Below the pieces are notes generated by a model. That model did not search any database and was not told where the DNA came from. It saw only the letters and a list, made by a program, of their open reading frames with translations. Shown here piece after piece: positions 1-9,789 of a DNA stretch of 64,000 nucleotides; position 1 is the first letter of the stretch, and each line of letters opens with the position of its first letter. Location: NCBI RefSeq assembly GCF_001429065.1, contig NZ_LMIB01000017.1, forward strand, positions 197,646 to 261,645, in the 5' to 3' direction. This DNA is from Sphingomonas sp. Root710. Lineage in GTDB: Bacteria; Pseudomonadota; Alphaproteobacteria; Sphingomonadales; Sphingomonadaceae. A program made the position numbers and the translations under genes.

Positions 1-77
1 ATGGCGCGCAGCCGATGCAGCCGTTCGAGGCGAGCGCGGGTTCGGATGCGGCGCCGACGGTCGATTTCGGAAAGTAA
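1..77 (+). CDS. LemA family protein, 3' end only
   Basis: Only the last 24 codons and the TAA stop are inside the window; the frame opens at base 3 and ends ...APTVDFGK. That tail closely resembles the usual C-terminus of LemA proteins (PTV-F-K), which are membrane-anchored helical-bundle proteins of unclear function. The context supports it: lemA followed by two TPM-domain genes is a very common bacterial arrangement. The assignment rests on the tail and the neighbours; the body of the protein lies to the left. Confidence 0.72.
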   Translation, partial: GAQPMQPFEASAGSDAAPTVDFGK

Positions 78-82
78 GGACG

Positions 83-1012
83 GTGGCGCGCGCCCTTCTT
101 GCCCCCCTCCCTGCAAGGGAGGGGCCGGGGGTGGGTCGCGAGCGTAGCGAGCTCTCTCCGCCATTCCGCAGAACTCCGCCGAAGGCATCGAGCCCTTGGC
201 CTCGTACACGCACCCCTAACCCCTCCCTTGCAGGGAGGGGTATCATCGTCCTGCTCGCCCTCCTACTCGGCTTCTTCCTCGCCCTTCCCGCCTTCGCCCA
301 GACATTCCCGCTGCTGACAGGCCGGGTTGTCGATCAGGCGAAGCTGCTGTCCCCCGAGCAGGCTGCTGCGCTCGACGCGAAGCTGGCCGCGCTTGAGCAG
401 CAGAGCGGGCATCAGATGGTGGTCGCCACCGTCGCCAGCCTGCAGGACTATCCGATCGAGGATTATGGCTACCGGCTCGGCCGCGCGTGGGGGCTGGGCG
501 ACAAGAAGGCCAATGACGGCTTGATCCTGCTGGTTGCGCCGACCGAACGGAAGGTGCGGATCGAGGTCGGTTACGGGCTTGAACCGATCGTCACCGATGC
601 GCTGTCGAGCGTCATCATACAGCGTCAAATCCTGCCGCGTTTTCGCGAAGGCGACATGGCGGGCGGGATCGTTGCGGGTGCCGGCGCGCTGGTGCAGCTG
701 CTCCAGCTTCCCCCCGATCAGGCGCAAGCGCGCGCGCAGCAGCTGGTGGAGCAGGATCGCAAGGCCGAGAAGGGCGGGGTGCCCATCTCGCTGATCTTCT
801 GGATCATCGTCATCCTGTTCATCTTCGGATCGAGCATCTTCAACCGTTTTGGCGGCGGGCGTCGCTATCGCGGCGGCGCTGGCCCGGTGGTGATCTGGGG
901 CGGTGGCGGCTGGGGTGGCGGTTCCGGCGGTGGCTGGGGCGGCGGTGGTGGCGGCGGCTTTTCGGGCGGCGGCGGCTCGTTCGGCGGCGGCGGATCGTCG
1001 GGAAGCTGGTGA
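83..1012 (+). CDS. TPM domain-containing secreted/membrane protein (YgcG-like)
   Basis: 309 aa from GTG at 83, which has AAGGA just upstream overlapping the end of lemA. Residues 54-72 form a hydrophobic signal core ending in AFA, so cleavage before Gln73 is likely. Residues about 78-210 are a TPM domain (opening GRVVDQAKLLSPEQ, later VGYGLEP). A hydrophobic segment near 235-252 and a Gly/Ser/Trp-rich tail follow. TPM proteins are thought to act in membrane-protein quality control or photosystem repair in other organisms; the substrate here is unknown. Oddity: about 45 residues between the positive N-terminus and the signal core are encoded by a palindromic repeat (104-240), as if the element had inserted in frame. 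The TGA stop overlaps the next gene's ATG (TGATG). Confidence 0.85.
   Translation: MARALLAPLPAREGPGVGRERSELSPPFRRTPPKASSPWPRTRTPNPSLAGRGIIVLLALLLGFFLALPAFAQTFPLLTGRVVDQAKLLSPEQAAALDAKLAALEQQSGHQMVVATVASLQDYPIEDYGYRLGRAWGLGDKKANDGLILLVAPTERKVRIEVGYGLEPIVTDALSSVIIQRQILPRFREGDMAGGIVAGAGALVQLLQLPPDQAQARAQQLVEQDRKAEKGGVPISLIFWIIVILFIFGSSIFNRFGGGRRYRGGAGPVVIWGGGGWGGGSGGGWGGGGGGGFSGGGGSFGGGGSSGSW
104..240. repeat. Palindromic BIME-like element inside the TPM gene 5' end
   Basis: Bases 104-124 form a palindrome (CCCCTCCC, 5-base loop, GGGAGGGG). Bases 220-240 are its exact reverse complement, giving an inverted pair around 95 bases that also contain GGGGTGGGT and CACCCCTAAC. The same design, with CCCCTCTCCC arms, recurs at 44399-44513. 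Here the element lies within the open reading frame of the TPM protein, between its GTG start and its signal-peptide core. Confidence 0.75.
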
Positions 1013-1692
1013 TGGCGCAATCTATCCAGATCAGCGACGCCGATATCGAGCGCGTCACCCAGGCGGTGACCGACGCCGAGGCGCGGTCGGACGCCGAGAT
1101 CGCCACGATCGTGTCGGAGCGGTCGGACAATTATAACGATGTGCCGCTGATCTGGGCAGCGCTGACCGCGCTGCTCGCGCTGGCGGTCTATGCGGCCTTT
1201 CCCGATTTCTATCTGGGCATGCTCGACCGGATCACCGGCGGCTGGCACGTCTGGACCGAGCGAGAGTGGCTGACGATCATGGTGTTCGCGACCACGATCA
1301 AGTTCCTCGCCACCCGCTATATTGTCGCGTGGTGGCCGCTGCGGATGGTCTTCACACCGGGCAAGACCAAGACCCGCCGGGTGCGCAACCGCGCTGTCGC
1401 CTTGTTCAAGGCCTCGACCGAACGGCGCACGCGCAGCCGCACCGGGGTGCTGATCTATCTGTCGCTGGCCGAGCATCGCGCCGAGATCATCGCCGATGAG
1501 GCGATCGTCGCGAAGGTGTCGCCCGACGCCTGGGGCGCGGCAATGGCAGTGCTGATCGATCACCTCAAGGCCGGACGGCCGGGCGAGGGCATGGCCGCGG
1601 CGGTCGGCGCGCTTGGCGAGGTGCTGGCCGAGCATTTCCCCTATAGCGGCAACGATCCCGACGAGATGCCCAACCGGATGATCTGCCTGTGA
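1012..1692 (+). CDS. TPM domain-containing membrane protein
   Basis: 226 aa from ATG 1012, which overlaps the stop of the preceding TPM gene; a GTG three bases upstream is less likely. An N-terminal helix (about 1-40) is followed by two hydrophobic stretches (about 45-70 and 85-112). The C-terminal half has the TPM-like run GVLIYLSLAEHRAEIIADE and ends near AEHFP. It looks like the membrane-bound partner that usually accompanies LemA and the first TPM protein, so the three probably act together at the inner membrane. The stop TGA is contained in a GTGA overlap with the Nudix gene, suggesting translational coupling. Confidence 0.82.
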   Translation: MAQSIQISDADIERVTQAVTDAEARSDAEIATIVSERSDNYNDVPLIWAALTALLALAVYAAFPDFYLGMLDRITGGWHVWTEREWLTIMVFATTIKFLATRYIVAWWPLRMVFTPGKTKTRRVRNRAVALFKASTERRTRSRTGVLIYLSLAEHRAEIIADEAIVAKVSPDAWGAAMAVLIDHLKAGRPGEGMAAAVGALGEVLAEHFPYSGNDPDEMPNRMICL

Positions 1693-2207
1693 CGGACGCA
1701 GTGGAGACGATGTGGCAGGGGCGTTTCATCGCCGCCAAGCGCGAAGGCAAATGGGAATATGTCAGCCGGACGCGCGGCATCCGCGCGGCGGTGATCCTGG
1801 CGATAGATGAGGGGCATGTGCTGCTCGTCGAGCAATATCGCGTGCCGCTGAAGCGCCAGTGCATCGAACTGCCCGCCGGACTGATCGGCGACGACAGCGA
1901 GGGCGAGGCGGACGACAGCGCGGCGGCGCGTGAGCTGGAGGAGGAGACCGGCTACCGCCCGGCGCGGATCGAGACGATCGGCGAGTTCAGTTCGTCGCCG
2001 GGCATGGTCTCCGAAACCTTCACACTGGTCCGAGCGCATGGGCTGACCAAGGTGCATGACGGCGGAGGCGTGGATGGCGAGAACATCATCGTCCACCGCG
2101 TCGCGCTGGCCGAGGTGCCGGCGTTCGTCGAACGGCAGCGCGCGCAGGGCAAGATGATCGACGTGCGGATATTGCTGTTGCTGGCGGGGACGATTTTGGC
2201 GGGGTAA
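1689..2207 (+). CDS. Nudix hydrolase, ADP-ribose pyrophosphatase-like
   Basis: 172 aa from GTG 1689 in a GTGA overlap with the upstream TPM gene. The Nudix box spans about residues 60-84, with the core RELEEETGY and an upstream ELPAGLIGD typical of the ADP-ribose pyrophosphatase subgroup. These enzymes hydrolyse ADP-ribose or related nucleoside diphosphates in the cytoplasm with Mg2+. Length is normal for the family. The exact substrate cannot be read from sequence. The gene closes a co-directional run with lemA and the TPM genes, a proximity that does not by itself imply shared function. Confidence 0.88.
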   Translation: MTDAVETMWQGRFIAAKREGKWEYVSRTRGIRAAVILAIDEGHVLLVEQYRVPLKRQCIELPAGLIGDDSEGEADDSAAARELEEETGYRPARIETIGEFSSSPGMVSETFTLVRAHGLTKVHDGGGVDGENIIVHRVALAEVPAFVERQRAQGKMIDVRILLLLAGTILAG

Positions 2208-2231
2208 GCCGCCGACAATAAACTGGGTCGA

Positions 2232-2531
2232 TCAGTAGCTGATCGGCCCGACCTGGAAATTGTCGGCATAGGCCTGGAGCTTGAGCTTGCGCTCCGCGCC
2301 GGGGACGACATGGGCGGTGAGGCCATGGCGATCGGCGTAGGCCTTCGCCGCGGCGAGGGTCGGGAAGCTCAGCACGATCTGGCCGCGCGTGTCGCCCGAG
2401 CCGGCCCAGCCCATCAGCGGATCGGCACGCTTCGGTTCGGCAGGCTCATATTCGAGCACCCATTCGCCGGTCCGCGCGCGGCCCGACTGCATCGCATTCT
2501 TGGTCCGCTGATAGATACGCGCATGCGCCAT
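2232..2531 (-). CDS. NDUFS4-type accessory subunit of NADH dehydrogenase (complex I)
   Basis: 99 aa from ATG 2531 (MAHARIYQRTKN); an open frame extends upstream to 2591 but lacks family similarity. Family features are ARIYQ at the N-terminus, GEWVLEYEP near residue 24, the MGWAGSGDT turn and FPTLAAAKAYADRHG. The family (ETC complex I subunit conserved region) is homologous to the mitochondrial 18-kDa/AQDQ subunit and is found in alphaproteobacteria, where it caps the peripheral arm of complex I. The main nuo operon is not in the window, which is normal. The gene sits just downstream of hrpB on the same strand. Confidence 0.85.
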   Translation of the reverse strand: MAHARIYQRTKNAMQSGRARTGEWVLEYEPAEPKRADPLMGWAGSGDTRGQIVLSFPTLAAAKAYADRHGLTAHVVPGAERKLKLQAYADNFQVGPISY

Positions 2532-2587
2532 GATGACTGTCCCGAAGGTCTGACCTGACATCGCCTTGCCGCAGCGCGGCGGCGTTT

Positions 2588-5029
2588 TCAAGATCGGAGC
2601 GCAGCCTTCTTGGTCCGCAAGGTGGGATCGGCGGCAGCGGGATCGTCGGGCCAGGGGTGGCGCGGATAGCGGCCGCGCATCTCCTTGGCGACCGCGGACC
2701 AGCTGCCCTTCCAGAAGCCGGGCAGATCCTTGGTGGTCTGGATCGGCCGCCCGGCGGGCGATGTCAGCCGCAGTGTGAGCGGCACACGGCCGCCGCCGAC
2801 CATCGGGTGCGCCGAAAGGCCGAACAGCGCCTGCGGGCGAACCTCGACCGCGGGACCGCCCTCCGCAGCGTAATCGATCGGGTGGCTGCTGCCCGCGGGT
2901 GACTGGAGATGAGTGGGCGCGAGCCGGTCGAGCGCCTGCCGCCCGTCCCAGCCGAGGAGGTCGTGCAGCGCGTGAGCCAGATCGCCCGGCGCGATGTCCG
3001 AGAGGCGGCGCTTGCCCTCGACGAGCGGCGCGAACCAGTCATCGAGGGTGAGCAGCAGCGTGTCGTCGGCGAGATCGGGAAGCTCGCCGCTCTGCTCGGC
3101 GGCGAAGGCGGCGCGGGCGCGGAGTGCGGCGACGCTGTCGGGCCAGTCGAGCAGATCGAGCCCGCGCGTGCGCACCGCATCGACGAGCGCGGCGCTGATC
3201 GTCGCGGGCGAGGCGCTTTCGTCGCGCCCGGCGGCGAGGACGATCGCGCCAAGCCGCCGCTCGCGCCGCGCCTCGACCGCGCCGGTCGCGGGATCGAAGC
3301 GCGCGGTGCGGCGGACTTCGAGATGATCGGCGAAGAGGCGCTCGACCTCGGCCGCCTCGATCGGCGCGGCGGACAATATGCGCGCGCCCGAGGCCGCGCC
3401 CTGTATCTCCGCCACCGCGAGCCATTCGTTGCGTGCGAGCGGCGAGGCGGGATCGAGGCGGAAGCCGCGCCCGCCGCTCGAAATCCAGTCCTCACCCGAA
3501 GCGCCGCGCCGCTTGGCGATCCGGTCGGGATAGGCGAGCGCGACGCAGGCCGCGATCATCGCATCGTCGCGCCCGCGCTGGCCGACCAGCCGCGCCCAGC
3601 GCCCGGCCAATTGGCGCGCGCCCTCCGCCCGCTTGCCGCGATCGCCGCGCCAGCGCCGCAGACGGAGTTCGAGATCGGCGTCCTGCCCGCCGAGCCCGCG
3701 TTCGGAGAGCAGCACCGCAACCTCGGCGGCGGTCTCGGCAAAGCCGCCCTCGGCGGCGCGGATCATCATATGGCCGAGGCGCGGCGGCAGCGGCAGCGCG
3801 GCGATGGCCTTGCCATGCGCGGTCGGGCGGCCGTCATCGTCGATCGCATCGAGCCGGCCGAGCCGCTCGCGCGCCTCGCCGATCGCAGCGGCGGGGGGCG
3901 GATCGAGCCAGCGCAGCGCACCCGGATCGGCGACGCCCCACAGCGCGCAATCGAGGGTGAGCGCCGACAGGTCGGTCTCGAGGATTTCGGGCGGATCATA
4001 TCTGGGGAGACCAGCGGTCGCCGCCGCTTCCCACAGCCGGTAGACGACGCCCGGCTGCTGCCGCCCGGCGCGGCCCGCGCGCTGGGTGACCGAGGCCTGG
4101 CTCGCGCGTTCGGTGACGAGCTGGGTCATCCCGGCCGCGCGGTCATAGCGCGGGCGGCGGGCGAGGCCCGAATCGACGACGATGCGCAGGCCATCGATGG
4201 TTATGCTGGTCTCGGCGATCGAGGTGGCGAGGACGAGCTTGCGCGTGCCCGGCGGCGACGGCGCGATCGCGGCGCGTTGCTCGGCGGGGTCGAGCGAGCC
4301 GTGAAGGCGGTGGAGGACGACATCGGCAGGCAGCCGGTCGAGCCGTTCGGCGGTGCGCTCGATCTCGGCGACGCCGGGCAGGAAGGCGAGCAGGCTACCC
4401 TCCTCCTCCGCCAGCGCGCGGCGGATCGTCGCGGCCATGTCGTCCTCGATCCGCTTCTCGGCCGAGCGCGGGGCGTGGCGCAGTTCGATCGGGTGGCTGC
4501 GGCCTTCGCTTTCGACGAGGGGCGCGTCGCCCATCAGGACAGAGAAACGCCCGCCGTCGAGCGTTGCCGACATCGCGACGAGGCGAAGATCGGGGCGGAG
4601 CGCCGCCTGCGCATCGAGCGCGAGGGCCAAACCGAAGTCGCTGTCGAGGCTGCGCTCATGGACCTCGTCGAACAGCACCGCCGAGACGCCGGGAAGATCG
4701 GGATCGGCCTGGATGCGATTGACGAAGATGCCCTCGGTGACGACGAGGATGCGGGTGCCAGCCGACTGCCTGGTATCGAGCCGGGTGGCATAGCCGATCG
4801 TCTTGCCGACCGCTTCCCCCGCCATCGCAGCCATCCGCTCGGCGGCGGCGCGCGCGGCGAGGCGGCGGGGCGAGAGCAGGAGGATCTGTCCGTCGCACCA
4901 GCTTTCCCCGAGCAGCGCGGGCGCGACCGCCGTCGTCTTGCCCGCACCGGGCGGGGCGACGAGCACGGCGTTCGGCCCGTCGCGCAACGCGGCGATCAGA
5001 TCGGGGAGGACGGCGTCGATCGGGAGCAT
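2588..5029 (-). CDS. hrpB: ATP-dependent helicase HrpB
   Basis: 813 aa from ATG 5029 (MLPIDAVLPDLIAAL); the frame opens 12 codons further up without support. DEAH/RHA helicase motifs in order: Walker A APPGAGKTT (about 28-36), DEVHERSLDSD (motif II), MSATLDG (III), TSIAETSITIDGLR (V) and QRAGRAGR (VI), then a winged-helix/ratchet region. The C-terminal HrpB domain ends with the characteristic LFGLSAHPMVGGGRVP and PGFWKGSW. Full length for the family. Probable RNA helicase of undefined cellular role; HrpB is usually dispensable. A long antisense open frame across it is a GC-bias shadow. Confidence 0.95.
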   Translation of the reverse strand: MLPIDAVLPDLIAALRDGPNAVLVAPPGAGKTTAVAPALLGESWCDGQILLLSPRRLAARAAAERMAAMAGEAVGKTIGYATRLDTRQSAGTRILVVTEGIFVNRIQADPDLPGVSAVLFDEVHERSLDSDFGLALALDAQAALRPDLRLVAMSATLDGGRFSVLMGDAPLVESEGRSHPIELRHAPRSAEKRIEDDMAATIRRALAEEEGSLLAFLPGVAEIERTAERLDRLPADVVLHRLHGSLDPAEQRAAIAPSPPGTRKLVLATSIAETSITIDGLRIVVDSGLARRPRYDRAAGMTQLVTERASQASVTQRAGRAGRQQPGVVYRLWEAAATAGLPRYDPPEILETDLSALTLDCALWGVADPGALRWLDPPPAAAIGEARERLGRLDAIDDDGRPTAHGKAIAALPLPPRLGHMMIRAAEGGFAETAAEVAVLLSERGLGGQDADLELRLRRWRGDRGKRAEGARQLAGRWARLVGQRGRDDAMIAACVALAYPDRIAKRRGASGEDWISSGGRGFRLDPASPLARNEWLAVAEIQGAASGARILSAAPIEAAEVERLFADHLEVRRTARFDPATGAVEARRERRLGAIVLAAGRDESASPATISAALVDAVRTRGLDLLDWPDSVAALRARAAFAAEQSGELPDLADDTLLLTLDDWFAPLVEGKRRLSDIAPGDLAHALHDLLGWDGRQALDRLAPTHLQSPAGSSHPIDYAAEGGPAVEVRPQALFGLSAHPMVGGGRVPLTLRLTSPAGRPIQTTKDLPGFWKGSWSAVAKEMRGRYPRHPWPDDPAAADPTLRTKKAALRS

Positions 5030-5072
5030 GACTGGCGGTGTGGAGTTTGAGTCCCCGACTCTCAACCTAAAT

Positions 5073-5204
5073 CGTCATGCTGAACTTGTTTCAGCATCCA
5101 CCGGGAGGCGGGAGCATGCCCACAGGCTCTTGCGGCCAACGCTCACACAAGCTCAAGAGTCACCCGTGCGATCGGGTGGATGCTGAAACAAGTTCAGCAT
5201 GACG
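5073..5204. repeat. Palindromic intergenic repeat (CGTCATGCTGAAC family)
   Basis: Perfect 29-base inverted arms begin CGTCATGCTGAACTTG and end CAAGTTCAGCATGACG, enclosing about 74 unrelated bases. The same arms recur at 40061-40191. It lies between the divergent-free ends of hrpB (start side) and the polyprenyl synthase gene, in untranslated DNA. Confidence 0.85.
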
Positions 5205-5240
5205 GGCGATAGAGGAGACGGCGTCCCCTCCTCGTTCTGG

Positions 5241-6254
5241 TCAATAAGCCCGGATCACCGCGAATTGCGCGGCTTCGACCAGCGCCGCCTTGGCGATGCC
5301 GTTGGGGAAGCTCGCCAGCGCGTCGATCGCGCGCTGAGCGTAAAGGCGGGCGCGGGCGGCGGTGTCGGCGAGGGCGCCGGTTTCGCGCAGGATGGCAGTC
5401 GCGCGGACCAGATCCTCATCCTCGTTCCGCAGGCCCTCGATCGCCTCGCGCAGGAAATCGCGGTCTTCCCCCTCGGCGCGGGCATAGGCCAGGATCACCG
5501 GCAGGGTGACCTTGCCGTCGCGGAAATCGTCACCCGCATCCTTGCCCATCGTCGCACCGTCCGACTCATAGTCGATGATGTCGTCGACGAGCTGGAAGGC
5601 GATGCCGAGATAGCGGCCATATTGGTCGAGCGCTTCCTCGACGGCGGGCTCGCGCTCGGCAACGACGGCGGCAATCTTGCAGGCGGCGGCGAACAGCACC
5701 GCGGTCTTGGCGGTGATGATCTCGAGATAGCGTTCCTCGCTGGTCTCGATCCGGCGCTGCGCGGTGAGCTGGTTGACCTCGCCCTCGGCGATCACGGCCG
5801 ACGCGTTGGACAGGATGCGCAGCACCCGCAGCGAGCCGTCCTCGACCATCAGCTCGAACGAGCGGCTGAACAGGAAATCGCCGACCAGCACGCTGGCGGC
5901 ATTGCCCCAGATGACGTTGGCGGTGCGGCGGCCGCGGCGCAGGCCCGACTGGTCGACAACATCGTCGTGCAACAGGGTGGCGGTGTGGATGAACTCCACC
6001 GTCGCCGCGAGTTTGTGGTGACGCTCCCCCGAATAGTCGAGCAGCTTGGCGCAGGCGAGGGTGAGCATCGGCCGCATCCGCTTGCCGCCGCCCGCGATCA
6101 GGTGGCCCGCCAGCTCGGGGATCAGCGGCACATCCGACTGCATCCGCGCCAGGATCACGCTGTTGACCGCGTTCATGTCGGATGCGACCAGCGCCATGAT
6201 CGGGTCGAGCGAAGGCGCGGCGGCGCGGCGGATCGGTGTCACGGTTGCAGACAT
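5241..6254 (-). CDS. ispB: Trans-polyprenyl diphosphate synthase (octaprenyl/decaprenyl type)
   Basis: 337 aa from ATG 6254 (MSATVTPIRR); an open frame reaches 6329. Class I all-trans prenyltransferase: GGGKRMRP substrate-binding motif, first Asp-rich motif DDVVD and second DDIID, GNAASVLVGD and KTAVLF. The enzyme condenses IPP onto allylic diphosphates to make the long side chain of ubiquinone. Sphingomonads usually make Q-10, so the product may be decaprenyl diphosphate, but chain length cannot be judged reliably here. The gene is divergent from chorismate mutase, another entry into aromatic/quinone metabolism, with about 128 bases between starts. Confidence 0.92.
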   Translation of the reverse strand: MSATVTPIRRAAAPSLDPIMALVASDMNAVNSVILARMQSDVPLIPELAGHLIAGGGKRMRPMLTLACAKLLDYSGERHHKLAATVEFIHTATLLHDDVVDQSGLRRGRRTANVIWGNAASVLVGDFLFSRSFELMVEDGSLRVLRILSNASAVIAEGEVNQLTAQRRIETSEERYLEIITAKTAVLFAAACKIAAVVAEREPAVEEALDQYGRYLGIAFQLVDDIIDYESDGATMGKDAGDDFRDGKVTLPVILAYARAEGEDRDFLREAIEGLRNEDEDLVRATAILRETGALADTAARARLYAQRAIDALASFPNGIAKAALVEAAQFAVIRAY

Positions 6255-6382
6255 GGGCGTGCCCATGAGCCGCGATCGCCGGAAAGGCAAGAGCGTAAGG
6301 AGGCCGCGCGGCAACTCCGCGCTTGCCAAAAGCGGAGTCGATCCACGATAGGCAGGGCGGCGCAGCGACGAAGGGGGCCCGC

Positions 6383-6664
6383 ATGGCAGACGAGATATTG
6401 GCCCGCTATCGGGAGAGCATCGACAATATCGATGCGGCGCTGATCTTCATGCTCGCCGAGCGGTTCAAGGTCACCAAGGCGGTGGGCGAGCACAAGGCCG
6501 CGACCGGCCTTCCCCCCGCCGATCCGGGGCGCGAGCAGGTGCAGATCGAGCGGCTGCGGTCGCTGGCGAAAAGCGCGAATCTCGATCCGGACTTCTCGGA
6601 AAAATTCCTGCGCTTCATCATCGATGAGGTGATCCACCATCACCGCAAGGCCGGGGCTGCTTAG
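6383..6664 (+). CDS. Chorismate mutase (AroQ class)
   Basis: 93 aa from ATG 6383 (MADEILARYRESIDNID), preceded by GGGGG. AroQ-type all-helical fold: R9 and the IDNIDAALIFMLAERFKVTK helix with the catalytic Arg/Lys, then VGEHKAATGLP, and a C-terminal helix with FSEKFLRFIIDEVI. It converts chorismate to prephenate for Phe/Tyr synthesis, in the cytoplasm, working as a dimer. Length is right for a monofunctional enzyme; no prephenate dehydratase or DAHP-synthase domain is fused. Confidence 0.9.
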   Translation: MADEILARYRESIDNIDAALIFMLAERFKVTKAVGEHKAATGLPPADPGREQVQIERLRSLAKSANLDPDFSEKFLRFIIDEVIHHHRKAGAA

Positions 6665-6689
6665 TTTGTTTTAGCCCGCGTCCACGCAG

Positions 6690-6792
6690 GAGCCCTCAGA
6701 CGCCGGGCGCGAGGCATCCGCCTCGCTTGGCTTCCTCGCAATAAGCTCGGGCGGCCGTTCGGCCTTGCGGGACGCTACGCGCCCCGGCGATC
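6690..6792. repeat. Dispersed intergenic repeat, copy 1 (related to 34567-34770)
   Basis: This stretch shares long blocks with 34567-34690, including GCCGTTCGGCCTTGCGGGAC followed by GCTACGC, and a CTTGGCTTCCTCGCA block. No coding potential. It lies directly downstream of the chorismate mutase gene. Confidence 0.7.
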
Positions 6793-6801
6793 AATTCTAA
6801 C

Positions 6802-6885
6802 GTCACCCCGGGCTTGACCCGGGGTCCAGCTTCTTCTGTTCTTCACCGGCTAGTAAGCGGGACCCCGGGTCAAGCCCGGGGTGAC
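6802..6885. repeat. Palindromic intergenic repeat (GTCACCCCGGG family)
   Basis: Perfect 26-base inverted arms (starting GTCACCCCGGGCTTGACC and mirrored at 6860-6885) around a loop containing CAGCTTCTTCTGTTCTTC. The element lies between the convergent ends of chorismate mutase and the ABC-F gene, so it may double as a bidirectional terminator. A half-element with the same CAGCTTCTTC loop is at 48585. Confidence 0.8.
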
Positions 6886-6895
6886 TGAGGAGGAG

Positions 6896-8683
<1,788 letters not shown>

Positions 8684-8783
8684 AAAGGCGTTAGGTGTCT
8701 TCGCAGTGCAACAGATGCGGGAAATCCGCCGAAGCATGAACATTCATGCCCTATTCAAGCCCCTGACCCTATGCCAATACCCC

Positions 8784-9092
8784 ATGTCAATGCGTAACGC
8801 TCTTGCCGCTACATCGCTGGCGATGCTCGTTCTTGCTTCCGCACCTGCCTCGGCGGACCGGAATCGCGTACCCGAACAGGATGCGCTGCGGAACGGCGTG
8901 CGATCCGGCGAGCTACTCCCTTATCAGGAAATGCGCTCCCGCGCGCAGGGCCGCGTCGACGGGCGCATGATCGGATCCGAATTCGATCCGGGAACCGGAC
9001 GCTACCGTTTCAAGTTTCAGCGGGGCGGTTCGGTGATATGGATGGACATGGACGGCCGCACCGGGCGCGAAATCGGCCGGGTCGGACAATAA
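8784..9092 (+). CDS. PepSY-like periplasmic protein preceding a two-component system
   Basis: 102 aa from ATG 8784 (MSMRNALAAT); upstream ATGs in frame are less plausible. Residues 1-24 are a signal peptide ending ASA. The mature part has ELLPYQEMRSRAQGRV, then SEFDPGTGRYRFKF and WMDMDGRTGREIGRVGQ, the strand-turn pattern of small PepSY domains. It is 34 bases upstream of the response regulator and co-directional, so it may be a periplasmic modulator of the sensor kinase. PepSY domains can inhibit proteases or sense the periplasm; that role is inference. Confidence 0.75.
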   Translation: MSMRNALAATSLAMLVLASAPASADRNRVPEQDALRNGVRSGELLPYQEMRSRAQGRVDGRMIGSEFDPGTGRYRFKFQRGGSVIWMDMDGRTGREIGRVGQ

Positions 9093-9126
9093 GCCGCCGA
9101 TAAGGTGGCCAGAAAAGGGGAACACC

Positions 9127-9789
9127 ATGCGCGTCCTGATCGTCGAGGATGAACCCAGTCTCGGGCGGCAATTGCGCGCCACCCTCGAAGGCGCGGGCTA
9201 TGCGGTCGATCTCGCCACCGATGGCGAGGACGGGCATTTCCTCGGCTCGACCGAAGCCTATGACGCGATCATCCTCGACCTGGGCCTGCCCGAGGTCGAT
9301 GGTCTGACCGTGCTCGACCGCTGGCGGCGCGAGGGCCGCGACGTGCCCGTGCTGGTGCTGACCGCGCGCGACAGCTGGTCCGACAAGGTCGCCGGGCTCG
9401 ACGCGGGCGCCGACGATTATCTCGCCAAGCCGTTTCAGACCGAGGAGCTGATCGCCCGGCTGCGCGCGCTGATCCGCCGCGCCTCGGGCAACGCGTCGTC
9501 GGAGTTGACCGCGGGCGACGTCCGCCTCGACACCCGCAGCGGCAAGGTGACGCTGGCCGGCGAGCCGGTGAAACTGACCGCGCAGGAATATAAGCTGCTC
9601 AGCTATCTGCTCCACCACAAGGGCAAGGTGGTGAGTCGCACCGAGCTGATCGAGCATATCTACGACCAGGATTTCGACCGCGATTCGAACACGATCGAGG
9701 TGTTCGTGACGCGCATCCGCAAGAAGCTCGGCCAGGACGTGATCACCACGATCCGGGGGCTTGGCTATTCGCTGGATGATCCGGCCTAA
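9127..9789 (+). CDS. OmpR/PhoP-family response regulator
   Basis: 220 aa. Receiver domain 1-115 with acidic pocket E7-D8-E9, phosphoacceptor Asp51 (ILDLGLP), Thr in LTARD and Lys in LAKPF. The winged-helix DNA-binding domain is about 125-218, ending TTIRGLGYSLDD. ATG 9127 has AGGGG upstream. The end overlaps the histidine kinase start by 14 bases, so the pair is translationally coupled. With the PepSY-like gene before it, this resembles PhoPQ-type envelope-stress systems; the target regulon is not visible. Confidence 0.93.
   Translation: MRVLIVEDEPSLGRQLRATLEGAGYAVDLATDGEDGHFLGSTEAYDAIILDLGLPEVDGLTVLDRWRREGRDVPVLVLTARDSWSDKVAGLDAGADDYLAKPFQTEELIARLRALIRRASGNASSELTAGDVRLDTRSGKVTLAGEPVKLTAQEYKLLSYLLHHKGKVVSRTELIEHIYDQDFDRDSNTIEVFVTRIRKKLGQDVITTIRGLGYSLDDPA

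Noticed and set aside
2909..5050. 713-codon plus-strand open frame
   Set aside because: Antisense to hrpB, with no family motifs and the Arg/Ala/Gly-rich composition of a GC-bias shadow.
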